NCBI RefSeq assembly: GCF_001956045.1
Contig: NZ_MRTH01000014.1
Coordinates: 124,001 to 188,000, forward strand
DNA: 64,000 nucleotides
Direction: 5' to 3'
Source of the DNA: Paenibacillus sp. FSL H7-0331
Lineage (GTDB): Bacteria; Bacillota; Bacilli; Paenibacillales; NBRC-103111
The notes beneath the pieces were generated by a model that searched no databases, was not told where the DNA came from, and saw nothing but the letters and a program-made list of their open reading frames with translations. Both the position numbers and the translations under genes were made by a program. Positions 1 to 9,323 of the stretch are shown here, piece by piece; the first letter of the stretch is position 1, and each line of letters begins with the position of its first letter.

Positions 1-400
1 GAGCTTTCCACAAAATACCGGTAATTCCCATGTCATTATTTCCTGCTGCAGCAACTACCCCTGCAACATTCGTGCCATGACCATTATCATCCTGCGGTGT
101 TCGTTTACTATTGATCAGATTTACTCCAGGAACAAGGTTAGACACGAGATCAGGATGTTTTAAATCAACACCTGTATCGACAATAGCAATTGTAATGGTA
201 TTGTTCTCCTTAACTGTGTCCCAGGCTTCCTCAGCGTGGATTTGTTTTAAATAGGACTGCTTTACCGCTAAAGGATCATCACCGCTAGCAGCAATGGTGA
301 CAGCTTGCTCTTCTCCATGAATAATACCTGAGAATGAGGTGAACAGAGCAACTCCAATAATACAATGTAGCAGCTTCACGATGACTTGTTTAAGAAGCAT
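1..400 (-). CDS. Subtilisin-like serine protease (S8), 5' part only
   Basis: The first 133 codons of a secreted S8-family peptidase; the gene runs off the left edge. An N-terminal hydrophobic segment (about residues 8-28) looks like a signal peptide. It is followed by a short linker and the start of the catalytic domain, with the Asp motif (IVDTGVD) and the His motif (NGHGTNVAG). The Ser motif lies outside the window. The ATG at 400 follows an AAGGAAAAGG-type ribosome site. The gene is transcribed away from the nuo operon terminator and is probably monocistronic here. Function: extracellular or wall-associated protein degradation, inferred from family. I cannot tell whether the gene is intact beyond the window. 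Confidence 0.85.
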   Translation of the reverse strand, partial: MLLKQVIVKLLHCIIGVALFTSFSGIIHGEEQAVTIAASGDDPLAVKQSYLKQIHAEEAWDTVKENNTITIAIVDTGVDLKHPDLVSNLVPGVNLINSKRTPQDDNGHGTNVAGVVAAAGNNDMGITGILWKA

Positions 401-674
401 ATCCTTGATTCCTTTTCCTTCATTATGGTGTAGCCTTCTTGTATTCGATAGTGAGATATGATTTACCTGCCTTGATTGAAGAAAAAGGGATAGTAAATAG
501 TGGAGGTTTTATGAACATTACATGCTGGTAATTACCCAAGAGACTCCTTCAGCAAACAGGTGGACTCGAATTATCTTTACAGCTGTTAATGCTCTTTCCA
601 GGTAGTACCTAATGTCTCTGCTTTTATGGAGATGAAAGCTCTGAAATGAACAACGAATTGGTCCATATACAAGC
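401..674. other. Intergenic region between protease and nuo terminator
   Basis: About 270 bases with no gene. It must hold the promoter of the protease (read leftward), but I see no confident -35/-10 pair. There are no repeats or RNA motifs that I recognise. Confidence 0.4.
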
Positions 675-722
675 AATAAAAAATAGCCCGGCAAGCGCGC
701 AAATTGCGCAGCTACCGGGCTT
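675..722 (-). terminator. Rho-independent terminator of the nuo operon
   Basis: On the minus strand a long GC-rich stem (AGCCCGGTAGC pairing with GCTTGCCGGGCT, with an extra inner palindrome TGCGCAATTTGCGC) is followed by ATTTTTT. It lies 20 bases after the nuoN stop codon. Confidence 0.9.
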
Positions 723-742
723 GAATTCCTAACCAGACAGGA

Positions 743-2257
743 TTAGCCTATGAACAGCAAATCCTGAGTTAGCGTAAATATTTGTTCAATCCAGTTCAGT
801 ACCCATTGCGGCACAGCCCCCATGACAATACTGGCTGCAACGCACAGCCACAGCGTAATACCGAGCGGCCATGTAATGAATACCTCACGTGATTCCATAT
901 CACCACGCATGAACATTTGACGAATCAATCCGAAGTAATAGTAATAGGAGACGACACTCGTCCCGATCATCACCGCGGCCAGCCAATAATTGTGTGTTTG
1001 CAAGGTTCCAAGTAAAATGTACAGCTTTCCGAAAAATCCACCCGATATCGGCAGTCCCGCCAAACTAAGCACGAGAAACACAGTACCCACTGCCGTCGCT
1101 GGTGCCCGATAGTACAACCCTGCAAGACCACTCGTTGTCTCATCACCTGTAGAATGCTCGATAATCATCACGACAGCAAAGATTCCGATGTTCATAAAGA
1201 GGTAGGCAATCAAGTAAAAGGTGAACTCCGAAAAGTTGGAGAAATGGACATCAGAGAAGTAGATTGCCAGCGGTACCAACAGATAACCGGAATTGGCAAC
1301 GCCTGAATATGCCAGCAGTCGCTTCATATTCGTTTGACGAAGCGCTGTAAAATTACCCATGACCATCGCAAGCGCTGCAACCACCATTAACGATAGCAGC
1401 ACATCTCCATGAATCGGCAGTTGACTCAAAGGCCCTACTGCAAATACCACATACAAGATGCGGAAGGTGATGGCAAAGGCAGCAGCCTTCGACACGACAG
1501 CGAGAAAAGCTGTAACCGGCGTAGCCGCCCCTTGATACACATCAGGAGCCCACATATGAAAGGGTGCCGCGGCGATTTTGAATCCAAAGCCTGCCAGCAG
1601 CAGGAAAAATGAAACATAGATCAATGGCAGCAGATCTGCCGCATTTTGACCGATTGCATTGCGAATTTCCACAATATTGGTCGATCCGGACATCCCGTAT
1701 AAAAAAGACATTCCGTATAAAATAATAGCCGAGGAAATTCCGCCAAGTACCATATATTTAAAGGCACCTTCGTTGGCCCGTAGATCTTTTTTGCGCATCG
1801 CGACCAAGATGTAAGAGGTAATGCTCAGCAGTTCAAGGCCGACAAATAGGGTAATCAGATCCCCTGAGGAGGCCATGATCATACCACCTAATGTTGCCGG
1901 AAGCAGCAAATAGAAAAACTCGCCAATATGCGGGATTTCACGTTCTTTGATCAGGCCGATACTCATAAAGGTAACAAAGCCCGCTCCTGTAAGTAGGATC
2001 AGCTTAATGATATTGGCAAAATCATCAATTCTATAGCTGAGACCAAGCAGCTGCTTCGGTTCTGCAGGCTGAAGGAAGCTAATGACAAAGCCTATAGAAA
2101 TGAGGATACTCGCCAAGGATAACCAGCCCAGCATGGTTCGATTGATTCGCTTAGGCAGCACCAGATCCAGCAACGATAATACCACCGCAGCAATAACCAG
2201 AGTCAACTCCGGTGTCATATATCCAAGATCGCTCCATTGGAGATGTAGTTGTTCCAC
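743..2257 (-). CDS. nuoN: NADH-quinone oxidoreductase subunit N
   Basis: A 504-residue polytopic membrane protein, one of three antiporter-like (Mrp-type) subunits of complex I that pump protons. About 14 hydrophobic helices are seen. The central proton-antiporter core includes the FGFKIAAAPFHMWAPDVYQG motif typical of NuoN. The start is GTG at 2257, after GGGGGCTAGACCG, 4 bases downstream of the nuoM stop. It is the last gene of the operon and is followed by a strong terminator. Confidence 0.95.
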   Translation of the reverse strand: MEQLHLQWSDLGYMTPELTLVIAAVVLSLLDLVLPKRINRTMLGWLSLASILISIGFVISFLQPAEPKQLLGLSYRIDDFANIIKLILLTGAGFVTFMSIGLIKEREIPHIGEFFYLLLPATLGGMIMASSGDLITLFVGLELLSITSYILVAMRKKDLRANEGAFKYMVLGGISSAIILYGMSFLYGMSGSTNIVEIRNAIGQNAADLLPLIYVSFFLLLAGFGFKIAAAPFHMWAPDVYQGAATPVTAFLAVVSKAAAFAITFRILYVVFAVGPLSQLPIHGDVLLSLMVVAALAMVMGNFTALRQTNMKRLLAYSGVANSGYLLVPLAIYFSDVHFSNFSEFTFYLIAYLFMNIGIFAVVMIIEHSTGDETTSGLAGLYYRAPATAVGTVFLVLSLAGLPISGGFFGKLYILLGTLQTHNYWLAAVMIGTSVVSYYYYFGLIRQMFMRGDMESREVFITWPLGITLWLCVAASIVMGAVPQWVLNWIEQIFTLTQDLLFIG

Positions 2258-2261
2258 CGGT

Positions 2262-3884
2262 CTAGCCCCCTGTCTTTGCTATTGTATGGATAAATTGATC
2301 GAAGCCATTAACGGTTTGATGCAGAGGTTCACTGAGCACGGCTGGATAAATGCCCAATACGACGATAAAAGCAACCAGCGTGATCATCGGGATTGCCTCC
2401 ACTAACCGCGCATCGCGAATACCTTCGGGCAACACCTTGGTCGGGCCGTAGGTAATACCCAGAACCCCTCGTAAAATGTAAACAGCCGTAAAAATAACAC
2501 CCAGCGTTCCAACCACGGTAAGAATCTTCGCTGTTTGAAATAAGCCGACAAACACAAGAAATTCACTGATAAAACCAGATAATCCTGGCAGACCGAGTGA
2601 AGCCATACCGGATACTAACAAAATTCCCGATATAAAGGGCACCGTTCTCGCCAAGCCGCCAAGCTCATCCAGCATCGTTGTTTTCGTTCGTTCATAGATA
2701 GCACCCACGAGTAGAAACATAAGCGCCGAGATCAAGCCATGGGACACCAGTTGAAAAACTGCGCCTTCCATCCCAATCGTATTAAACGCAGCGATACCGA
2801 GCAGCACAATACCCATATGGCTTATACTCGAGTAGGCCAGCACCAGCTTGAAATCCTTTTGTACAAAAGCCAGAATAGCCCCATACAAAATGTTAACGAC
2901 GCCGAGCACAGCCAGCACTGTCGCCCATGCCGTCGCCTGCTCCGGAAAGAGCAGAATCCCGAAGCGGATTAGCCCAAAAGCCCCCATCTTCAGCAAAATA
3001 CCGGAGTGGATCATGACAATAGAAGGTGGTGCCTCCGTATGCACCTTGAGCATCCAGGTGTGGAAAGGGAAAATCGGCAGCTTAATGCCGAACGCAACCA
3101 ACAGCATAATGAACAAGGTCCATTTCATGCCAGCACCCATATAGAACGGATTAGCCTCTATATCCGCCTGGTTCACAGGAGAGTCTGCAGATTCGAACAG
3201 ATGATTCGTGATGACGCTAATATCCCCGCTGTAATATATGGAAGTCCCTGTCTCATTCGAGATCTGTCCAAAGCCCGCCGTGCTGACAAGAATCAGGAAA
3301 GCAATCAGCATGATGGCTGAGCCAACCCCATTGTAGATCAGAAATTTATTAGCCGCTCTTTCGCGATCCATGTATCCCCATATCCCAATAAGAAAGAACA
3401 TCGGAATAATCGTAATCTCAAAAAACACGAAGAACAAGAACAAATCCTGAGCCATAAACACACCGAACATCCCGGTCTCGAGCAGCAAAAATAAAATATA
3501 ATACGACTTCCAACGTTTTTTGATATACACCGAAGCAAGTGCGGCCATCGAGGCAACCAGTGCTGTCAAAAAGACGAGCGGCAAGGAAAGACCATCAACC
3601 GCCATCACATACTTAAATTCAAAGAAAAATGAAGTGATCCCGTTTAATACCTCGTGATTTAGCGGTACTTGAATCCAACTTAATTCCTCTTTGAATTGCA
3701 TACCCGCCACCTGTTGATTAAAAGCCGCGTACAACCACGCGGACAACCCCAGTGGGATAAGTGTCGTGATGATCGCAATGGTTTTGATCCAAAACCCTTG
3801 ATTTTTGGGCACAAATAGAAGTATTAGAACACCAATCAGTGGTGAAAAAGCAATGAGCGATAAGAGGTGCAAGCTATCCGGCAT
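2262..3884 (-). CDS. nuoM: NADH-quinone oxidoreductase subunit M
   Basis: A 540-residue antiporter-like membrane subunit of complex I with about 14 transmembrane helices. Helix motifs such as FGIKLPIFPFHTWMLKVHTEAP carry the buried Lys and His residues of the proton channel typical of NuoM/ND4. The ATG at 3884 follows GGAAGGAGG and overlaps the end of nuoL by 11 bases, suggesting translational coupling. Confidence 0.95.
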   Translation of the reverse strand: MPDSLHLLSLIAFSPLIGVLILLFVPKNQGFWIKTIAIITTLIPLGLSAWLYAAFNQQVAGMQFKEELSWIQVPLNHEVLNGITSFFFEFKYVMAVDGLSLPLVFLTALVASMAALASVYIKKRWKSYYILFLLLETGMFGVFMAQDLFLFFVFFEITIIPMFFLIGIWGYMDRERAANKFLIYNGVGSAIMLIAFLILVSTAGFGQISNETGTSIYYSGDISVITNHLFESADSPVNQADIEANPFYMGAGMKWTLFIMLLVAFGIKLPIFPFHTWMLKVHTEAPPSIVMIHSGILLKMGAFGLIRFGILLFPEQATAWATVLAVLGVVNILYGAILAFVQKDFKLVLAYSSISHMGIVLLGIAAFNTIGMEGAVFQLVSHGLISALMFLLVGAIYERTKTTMLDELGGLARTVPFISGILLVSGMASLGLPGLSGFISEFLVFVGLFQTAKILTVVGTLGVIFTAVYILRGVLGITYGPTKVLPEGIRDARLVEAIPMITLVAFIVVLGIYPAVLSEPLHQTVNGFDQFIHTIAKTGG

Positions 3885-5757
3885 TAATGAACCTCCTTCC
3901 GGCTATAGCCAGGATCAAGATAAGCAGACCCAACAGCGTTGCAAGCCCGTAGGTTTGTACATGTCCGTTTTGTAGACGCGAGCCTACCCTGCCTACGCCG
4001 ACCACCGAAAAGCTTATCAATCGAACAATACCATCTACCACATACACATCAAATAGGTGGAGCAGACTGCCAAGGCTTTTGAGCGGCTCTACGAATACAG
4101 CATGGTAAATTTCGTCGATATAATATTTACGCTGTAGTAAACGAACGAGCCACGGCGCGCGGCTGGATACGGCATCGCTTGGAATCGACCGCTTGATATA
4201 GACCAAATAACCAAGTCCGATCCCCAATAAACCGACCAGCGTGGACAGCACCATCACGACGATATTGGCATGTTCCGCCTCTGCATGTCCGCTTAGCCAG
4301 GTACCGAGCCATGGACTGAATGGTGTAAACACGAATCCGGCAACTACAGCCAGTACAGCCAAAACAATCAATGGCAGCGTCATACTTGTAGGAGACTCAT
4401 GCAGCTTGGTTTGATTCCGTGGCTTGCCCATGAATACAAGGAAGAACAATCTTGACATATAGAATGCGGTGAAAAACGCAGCGATAAGCCCTACCCAAAA
4501 TAATGGCATATTGTGCGAGTACGCTTCGGACAATATAGCATCCTTCGACCAGAATCCAGACAAAGGAGGAATACCGGATAGCGCAAGCGTTCCGATCCCA
4601 AACGTCCATGCGGTAACCTTCATTTTACTGCCGACTCCGCCCATTTCATGGATGTCTTGTGTATGGACAGCATGAATGACACTTCCAGCCCCAAGAAACA
4701 ATAGGGCTTTAAAGAAGGCATGCGTCAGTAAATGAAAAATACCGGCTGTATAAGCCACTGACGTTCCGATTCCAAGAGCCATCATCATATATCCGAGCTG
4801 GCTGACTGTGGAATAAGCAAGAATACGCTTAATATCATTTTGCGCTGTACCAATAGTTGCGGCAAAAATAGCCGTAAAGCCACCGACACATGCCACGACC
4901 AGAAGCGCTGTTGGCGAAGCCTGGAATATGTCAAACGTTCTGGCAACCAAATATACACCGGCTGCAACCATCGTCGCCGCGTGAATCAAGGCGCTGATTG
5001 GCGTTGGCCCTTCCATAGCATCGGGAAGCCAAGTATGAAATGGAAATTGCCCCGATTTTCCCGCAGCACCCACAAAGATCAGAATGGCAATCAGTGTAGC
5101 TGTGCCACCGGAAATTTTACCAGTAGTAAATGCATTATGAATCGAGGTGAAATCCATTGCGTGATTTGGCATTGCCCAGAATAACAGCAATATCGCGATC
5201 AGCAGCCCGACATCGCCAATCCGTGTAACGATAAAAGCTTTTTTCGCAGCAGCGCGCGCCTCCGGTTTGAAGTACCAGAAACCGACAAGCAGGAACGAAC
5301 ATACCCCAACAAGCTCCCAAAATATGTACAGTTCGATCAGATTTTCCGAAATGACCAGACCCAGCATAGAGAAGGTGAACAGCGCTATGTAAGCAAAAAA
5401 TACATTTATTCGCTCGTCACCGTGCATGTATCCCTTGGAATACAGGTTCACAAGCAAGCTAACCAAGGTCACAATAACCAGCATTAGCGCATTTAAATTT
5501 GTGATTTCGAATCCCATTGTGAGGGAACCCGTTCCGAGCTTAATCCACTGCAGCTTGTTCCACGTATAATCTTCGATATTGCCACCCAAACGCTCGATAA
5601 AAATCATCAGGGAAACTACAAAGGAAGCGAAGATGGCAACAATACTGATGTAGGCTCCTGCATCTTTCAATTGACGACCAACAGCAGTCATAATCAAAAA
5701 AGAAAGCAACGGAAACAACGGGATAAGCCAGGCGTACTGTGAGTAGGCCGATACCAT
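3874..5757 (-). CDS. nuoL: NADH-quinone oxidoreductase subunit L
   Basis: A 627-residue membrane subunit of complex I, the distal antiporter-like subunit with the long lateral helix. The N-terminal NuoL domain and the central proton-antiporter domain (GKSGQFPFHTWLPDAMEGPTP motif) are seen, with a C-terminal amphipathic stretch and a final helix. I chose the ATG at 5757, not the upstream in-frame start at 5790, because GAAGGAGG lies 10 bases before it and the upstream codons fall inside an intergenic hairpin. The gene is preceded by two tandem hairpin units at 5771-5846. Confidence 0.95.
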   Translation of the reverse strand: MVSAYSQYAWLIPLFPLLSFLIMTAVGRQLKDAGAYISIVAIFASFVVSLMIFIERLGGNIEDYTWNKLQWIKLGTGSLTMGFEITNLNALMLVIVTLVSLLVNLYSKGYMHGDERINVFFAYIALFTFSMLGLVISENLIELYIFWELVGVCSFLLVGFWYFKPEARAAAKKAFIVTRIGDVGLLIAILLLFWAMPNHAMDFTSIHNAFTTGKISGGTATLIAILIFVGAAGKSGQFPFHTWLPDAMEGPTPISALIHAATMVAAGVYLVARTFDIFQASPTALLVVACVGGFTAIFAATIGTAQNDIKRILAYSTVSQLGYMMMALGIGTSVAYTAGIFHLLTHAFFKALLFLGAGSVIHAVHTQDIHEMGGVGSKMKVTAWTFGIGTLALSGIPPLSGFWSKDAILSEAYSHNMPLFWVGLIAAFFTAFYMSRLFFLVFMGKPRNQTKLHESPTSMTLPLIVLAVLAVVAGFVFTPFSPWLGTWLSGHAEAEHANIVVMVLSTLVGLLGIGLGYLVYIKRSIPSDAVSSRAPWLVRLLQRKYYIDEIYHAVFVEPLKSLGSLLHLFDVYVVDGIVRLISFSVVGVGRVGSRLQNGHVQTYGLATLLGLLILILAIAGRRFINAG

Positions 5758-5770
5758 GAATTTAAGTCCT

Positions 5771-5846
5771 CCTTCAAGCTTGCACAGCAAGCTACATCGA
5801 AAGCGTTACTTCAAGCTTGCTTTAGCAAGCTCACGTCGAAAGCGTT
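5771..5846 (-). repeat. Two tandem linker-hairpin units before nuoL
   Basis: Read on the minus strand, two adjacent units each begin with AACGCTTTCGA(C/T)GT and continue into a hairpin: AGCTTGCTAAAGCAAGCT in the first, AGCTTGCTGTGCAAGCT in the second. Both end TTGAAG. The second runs straight into the AGGAGG ribosome site of nuoL. The first is an upstream duplicate. They belong to the same class of element found before atpC, atpD and glyA. Confidence 0.8.
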
Positions 5847-5867
5847 ATGAACCCCATTAACAACGTC

Positions 5868-6188
5868 TTATCGTTTTAACGAATTCATTTCATTAACATC
5901 CGTTGTGCCTCTGTTGCGATAGTACGTGATCAAAATCGCTATGCCAACCGCAACCTCTGCTGCCGCGACAGATATACTGAACAAAGAAAAAATCTGTCCC
6001 GTTAAGTTAGGATGTATCCCGAGCTTGGAGAACGCGACCAGATTTAAATTGACCGCGTTGAGCATCAGTTCAATCGACAGCAGCACGATCAACGCATTCT
6101 TTTTGGACAAAGCGCCATAGAGCCCTATACAGAACAAAATAGCCGCCAGTGTCAAGTAAGGTATCGCTAATCCACTCATTCCACTCAC
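5868..6188 (-). CDS. nuoK: NADH-quinone oxidoreductase subunit K
   Basis: A 106-residue membrane subunit of complex I with three transmembrane helices. The conserved membrane Glu residues are visible ([16 protein letters not shown] and [11 protein letters not shown]). The start is GTG at 6188, preceded by GGAGGAGGATTAATC; an ATG three codons later (6179) is the alternative. It begins 2 bases after the nuoJ stop. Confidence 0.93.
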   Translation of the reverse strand: MSGMSGLAIPYLTLAAILFCIGLYGALSKKNALIVLLSIELMLNAVNLNLVAFSKLGIHPNLTGQIFSLFSISVAAAEVAVGIAILITYYRNRGTTDVNEMNSLKR

Positions 6189-6190
6189 GA

Positions 6191-6715
6191 TTAATCCTCC
6201 TCCCTTTTGGCTACAACAATAGCTCCGATAAAAGACACCGTCAGCAGCACAGACATAATTTCGAACGGAATGACATGTTGCGTGAACAGCAGCCTCCCGA
6301 TTTCCAGCGTGTTGTCTGCTACGTCTTTGAATTCACCTGTGGGCATCATTGTATTTTGGATGGCGTAGAACAGGACACCGAACAACCCTGCTGCCCCGAT
6401 GAAGAGCAGCGTATTGTACACAGGCCGTTTCGGTTCGATCTCTTCACCCTGATGCTTGGTCATCATAATCCCGAATATCATCAGGATCGAAATGGCGCCT
6501 GCATAAATCAACACCTGCACGAAAGCGACAAACTCGGCATTCAGAATGACATACAACCCAGCCATACTAATAAACGTCATTGCAATAGCTACGACCATAT
6601 GCACAACCTTTGTGAAGCTCAGCATAAAGATCGCACCGCCGATAGCCATTAAAGCAAAGATGAAAAAGGCAATGTTCTCGCCGCTGGACAAAAAAGTCCC
6701 CATATTGCTCAACAT
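6191..6715 (-). CDS. nuoJ: NADH-quinone oxidoreductase subunit J
   Basis: A 174-residue polytopic membrane subunit of complex I with five hydrophobic helices. The first in-frame start (6766) would put 51 extra bases inside nuoI. The ATG at 6715 directly follows the nuoI stop codon and has an AAAGGCGGGG ribosome site, so I take 6715. The NuoJ helix containing the [15 protein letters not shown] motif is seen. Confidence 0.92.
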   Translation of the reverse strand: MLSNMGTFLSSGENIAFFIFALMAIGGAIFMLSFTKVVHMVVAIAMTFISMAGLYVILNAEFVAFVQVLIYAGAISILMIFGIMMTKHQGEEIEPKRPVYNTLLFIGAAGLFGVLFYAIQNTMMPTGEFKDVADNTLEIGRLLFTQHVIPFEIMSVLLTVSFIGAIVVAKREED

Positions 6716-6716
6716 G

Positions 6717-7160
6717 CTACTTAGCCCCGCCTTTCGGAAGCGCTGAATTGTTTTCCTTCCGCACATTCACATTGTTTTCGTTTAACCATGCCATATTTTT
6801 AAAAAGATCGTCACGGCTGTAAGCACTAAGCTCAAAGTTATTGGTCATGACAATAGCCTCTGTCGGGCATACCTCTGTACACAAATCGCACAAAATACAA
6901 AGCTCGAAATTAATATCGTACGTATCGATGACCTTGCCCTTTTTCTCCGGATCCGGATTGGCTTTACCTGTTAACGTAATACATTCGGTTGGACAAATAC
7001 GGGCACATTGGTTGCACACAATACATTTTTCCGGATCAAAATGTTGAATTCCCCGAAACCGGTCCGGCATCTTTATCGGTACTTCAGGGTACGCATAGGT
7101 TACTTTTTTTTGTGTCATGCTTTTGAGGGTAACTCCAAGCCCTTTAATTATTCCTTTCAT
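6717..7160 (-). CDS. nuoI: NADH-quinone oxidoreductase subunit I (two 4Fe-4S clusters)
   Basis: A 147-residue ferredoxin-like subunit that carries electrons through the peripheral arm of complex I toward NuoB. Two classical 4Fe-4S motifs are seen: CIVCNQCARICP and CILCDLCTEVCP. The ATG at 7160 follows an AAGGGTG ribosome site; a TTG one codon upstream is possible but less likely. Its presence without NuoE/F/G is typical of the 11-subunit form of the complex. Confidence 0.95.
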   Translation of the reverse strand: MKGIIKGLGVTLKSMTQKKVTYAYPEVPIKMPDRFRGIQHFDPEKCIVCNQCARICPTECITLTGKANPDPEKKGKVIDTYDINFELCILCDLCTEVCPTEAIVMTNNFELSAYSRDDLFKNMAWLNENNVNVRKENNSALPKGGAK

Positions 7161-7206
7161 CAATTCTCACCCTTCCTATTTGAAGAAATACACCGACTGC
7201 AAGGGC

Positions 7207-8217
7207 TTATGACCTGCCAATGCTCATATAAACAGCAGTTACGAGCACATTGATCAACGCTAACGGAAGCAGGACCTTCCAGCCCAATCCCATCAATTGA
7301 TCGACGCGAATCCGCGGCAGTGTAGCCCGAATCCAGAACAAGAAGAAAACGATGGTTGAGAATTTCAATAAGAACCAGACTAAGCCTGGAATAAAATCAA
7401 GAAAAGCAAAAGGTGCATGCCATCCGCCCAGGAACAGCGTAGTTGCAAGACCGGCAATAGCGAATACATAAACATATTCCGCAAGCATAAAGAACGCAAA
7501 CCGGAAACCGCTGTACTCTACGTGATAACCCGCCACCAACTCTGACTCCGCCTCTGGAAGGTCAAATGGAGTTCGATTCAGCTCTGACACTCCAGCAATT
7601 ACAAACACAGCAAAACCAATAATTTGGGGAAGGAAATTCCAATGCCAGAATCCCCCCGCCTGCGCCTGTGCAATTACATTCAGGTTCAAGCTGCTTGACA
7701 TCATGATAACACCGATAACGGAAATGACCAACGGAATTTCATAGCTGATCATCTGTGCCGCGGAACGCATACCGCCGATTAATGCATACTTATTGTTGGA
7801 AGCCCAGCCTCCAAGCACAATGCCAATCGTTGATATTCCCGATAGTGCCACGTAGAACAGCAGCCCAACATTCAGATTCGTACTGAACAGCTTATCGCTG
7901 AACGGGATGACTGCGATAACGACAAATGCCGGTATAAACGTGATGACCGGAGCCAGAATAAACAGCTCCCGCTCCGCCTTATGAGGAATCGTATCCTCCT
8001 TGATTAACAGCTTCAGTACATCGGCTACCGATTGCAAGAGCCCGAGCGGCCCTACCCGATTGGGACCAATACGCATTTGCATCCATCCGATAACCTTACG
8101 CTCAAAATAAATGGCATACGTAACGAAGCCTAATACAACCATCAGCAGTACGACGCCCCATGCGAAAAAAATCGCAAAGTTGATCCACGTCAACTGCTCA
8201 TTTAACAGTTGGGCCAT
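7207..8217 (-). CDS. nuoH: NADH-quinone oxidoreductase subunit H
   Basis: A 336-residue membrane subunit with about 8 helices that forms much of the quinone-binding chamber with NuoB and NuoD. Motifs typical of NuoH are present: the WMQMRIGPNRVGP loop and the EREL and DLPEAESELVAGYHVEYSG loops with their acidic residues. The ATG at 8217 overlaps the nuoD stop (TAATG). Confidence 0.95.
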   Translation of the reverse strand: MAQLLNEQLTWINFAIFFAWGVVLLMVVLGFVTYAIYFERKVIGWMQMRIGPNRVGPLGLLQSVADVLKLLIKEDTIPHKAERELFILAPVITFIPAFVVIAVIPFSDKLFSTNLNVGLLFYVALSGISTIGIVLGGWASNNKYALIGGMRSAAQMISYEIPLVISVIGVIMMSSSLNLNVIAQAQAGGFWHWNFLPQIIGFAVFVIAGVSELNRTPFDLPEAESELVAGYHVEYSGFRFAFFMLAEYVYVFAIAGLATTLFLGGWHAPFAFLDFIPGLVWFLLKFSTIVFFLFWIRATLPRIRVDQLMGLGWKVLLPLALINVLVTAVYMSIGRS

Positions 8218-9317
8218 TAGCAGTCCACCTCCCCGACGACAATATCAATGCCTCCGAGTATCGTGATGAGATTGGTCATTGTTTCTCCAACCAATAATTT
8301 GGGCAATATTTGCAGGTTTACAAAGGAAGGTCTGCGAAACTTCAATCGATATGGCTTATCCTTGCCCCTGGACACGATATAACATCCGATTTCACCGCGA
8401 GGCGACTCAATTCGGGCATATACCTCTCCTTCAGGAGCACGAAGCACACGAGGTACCTTACCCATAATCTCACCCTCTGCAGGAAACTGCTCGACGGCCT
8501 GCTCCAATATCCGCAGCGACTGTCTCATCTCTTCAAAACGCAGTAAATAACGGTCATAGCAGTCCCCTTTGGTACCTACAGGCACATCAAATTCGAACCG
8601 GTCATACAAGCAGTAAGGCTGATCCTTGCGGATGTCCCAATTGATTCCCGTACAGCGCAAATTAGCCCCGCTCAACCCATAAGCAATCGCTGTTTCTGCA
8701 TCATACTTACCAACACCCTTGATCCGTGCCAGAAAAATCTCATTGCCGCTGACTAAATTACCATACTCAATCAATTTTTCTCTCATGTAGGGTATGAATT
8801 TGCGTACTTTTTCGATCCAGCCCTCGGGAGCGTCCCACTTCACGCCGCCAACCCTCATATAATTATAGGTTAAACGGGCACCACACAATTCATTGAACAG
8901 ATCGATAATAATTTCCCGGTCGCGAAATGCAAACAAAAACGGGCTCATCGCTCCAATATCCAGCAAATAGGTTCCCCACCATACCAAATGACTGGCAACC
9001 CGCTGCAGTTCCATCACAATAAGTCGCAAAAAATCAGCTTTTTCCGGTATTTCCAATCCCATCAGCTTTTCTACTGCGTGTACAAGCACATAGTTATTGG
9101 TCATCGCCGAAACATAGTCCATACGATCCGTATAAGGAATGATTTGGGTATACGATAAATTTTCTGCGAGCTTCTCCGTCCCTCTGTGGAGATAGCCCAT
9201 AACAGGATCAGCATGGGTGATGATCTCACCATCCAGCTTGACTACAATTCGAAACACCCCGTGCGTACTAGGATGCTGAGGTCCAACATTCAACAGCAAT
9301 TCTTCCGTTCTAATCAA
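8217..9317 (-). CDS. nuoD: NADH-quinone oxidoreductase subunit D
   Basis: A 366-residue 49-kDa-type subunit forming part of the quinone site of complex I. The N-terminal NVGPQHPSTHGVFR motif contains the His that contacts quinone; PVMGYLHRGTEKLAE is also present. The start is TTG at 9317, with GGAGGTG nine bases upstream; no nearby ATG fits. It is separated from nuoC by 6 bases. Confidence 0.95.
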   Translation of the reverse strand: MIRTEELLLNVGPQHPSTHGVFRIVVKLDGEIITHADPVMGYLHRGTEKLAENLSYTQIIPYTDRMDYVSAMTNNYVLVHAVEKLMGLEIPEKADFLRLIVMELQRVASHLVWWGTYLLDIGAMSPFLFAFRDREIIIDLFNELCGARLTYNYMRVGGVKWDAPEGWIEKVRKFIPYMREKLIEYGNLVSGNEIFLARIKGVGKYDAETAIAYGLSGANLRCTGINWDIRKDQPYCLYDRFEFDVPVGTKGDCYDRYLLRFEEMRQSLRILEQAVEQFPAEGEIMGKVPRVLRAPEGEVYARIESPRGEIGCYIVSRGKDKPYRLKFRRPSFVNLQILPKLLVGETMTNLITILGGIDIVVGEVDC

Positions 9318-9323
9318 AAGCTT

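Noticed and set aside
6149..6652. 167-codon plus-strand open frame opposite nuoJ
   Set aside because: His/Asp-rich shadow of a membrane protein gene, no ribosome site.
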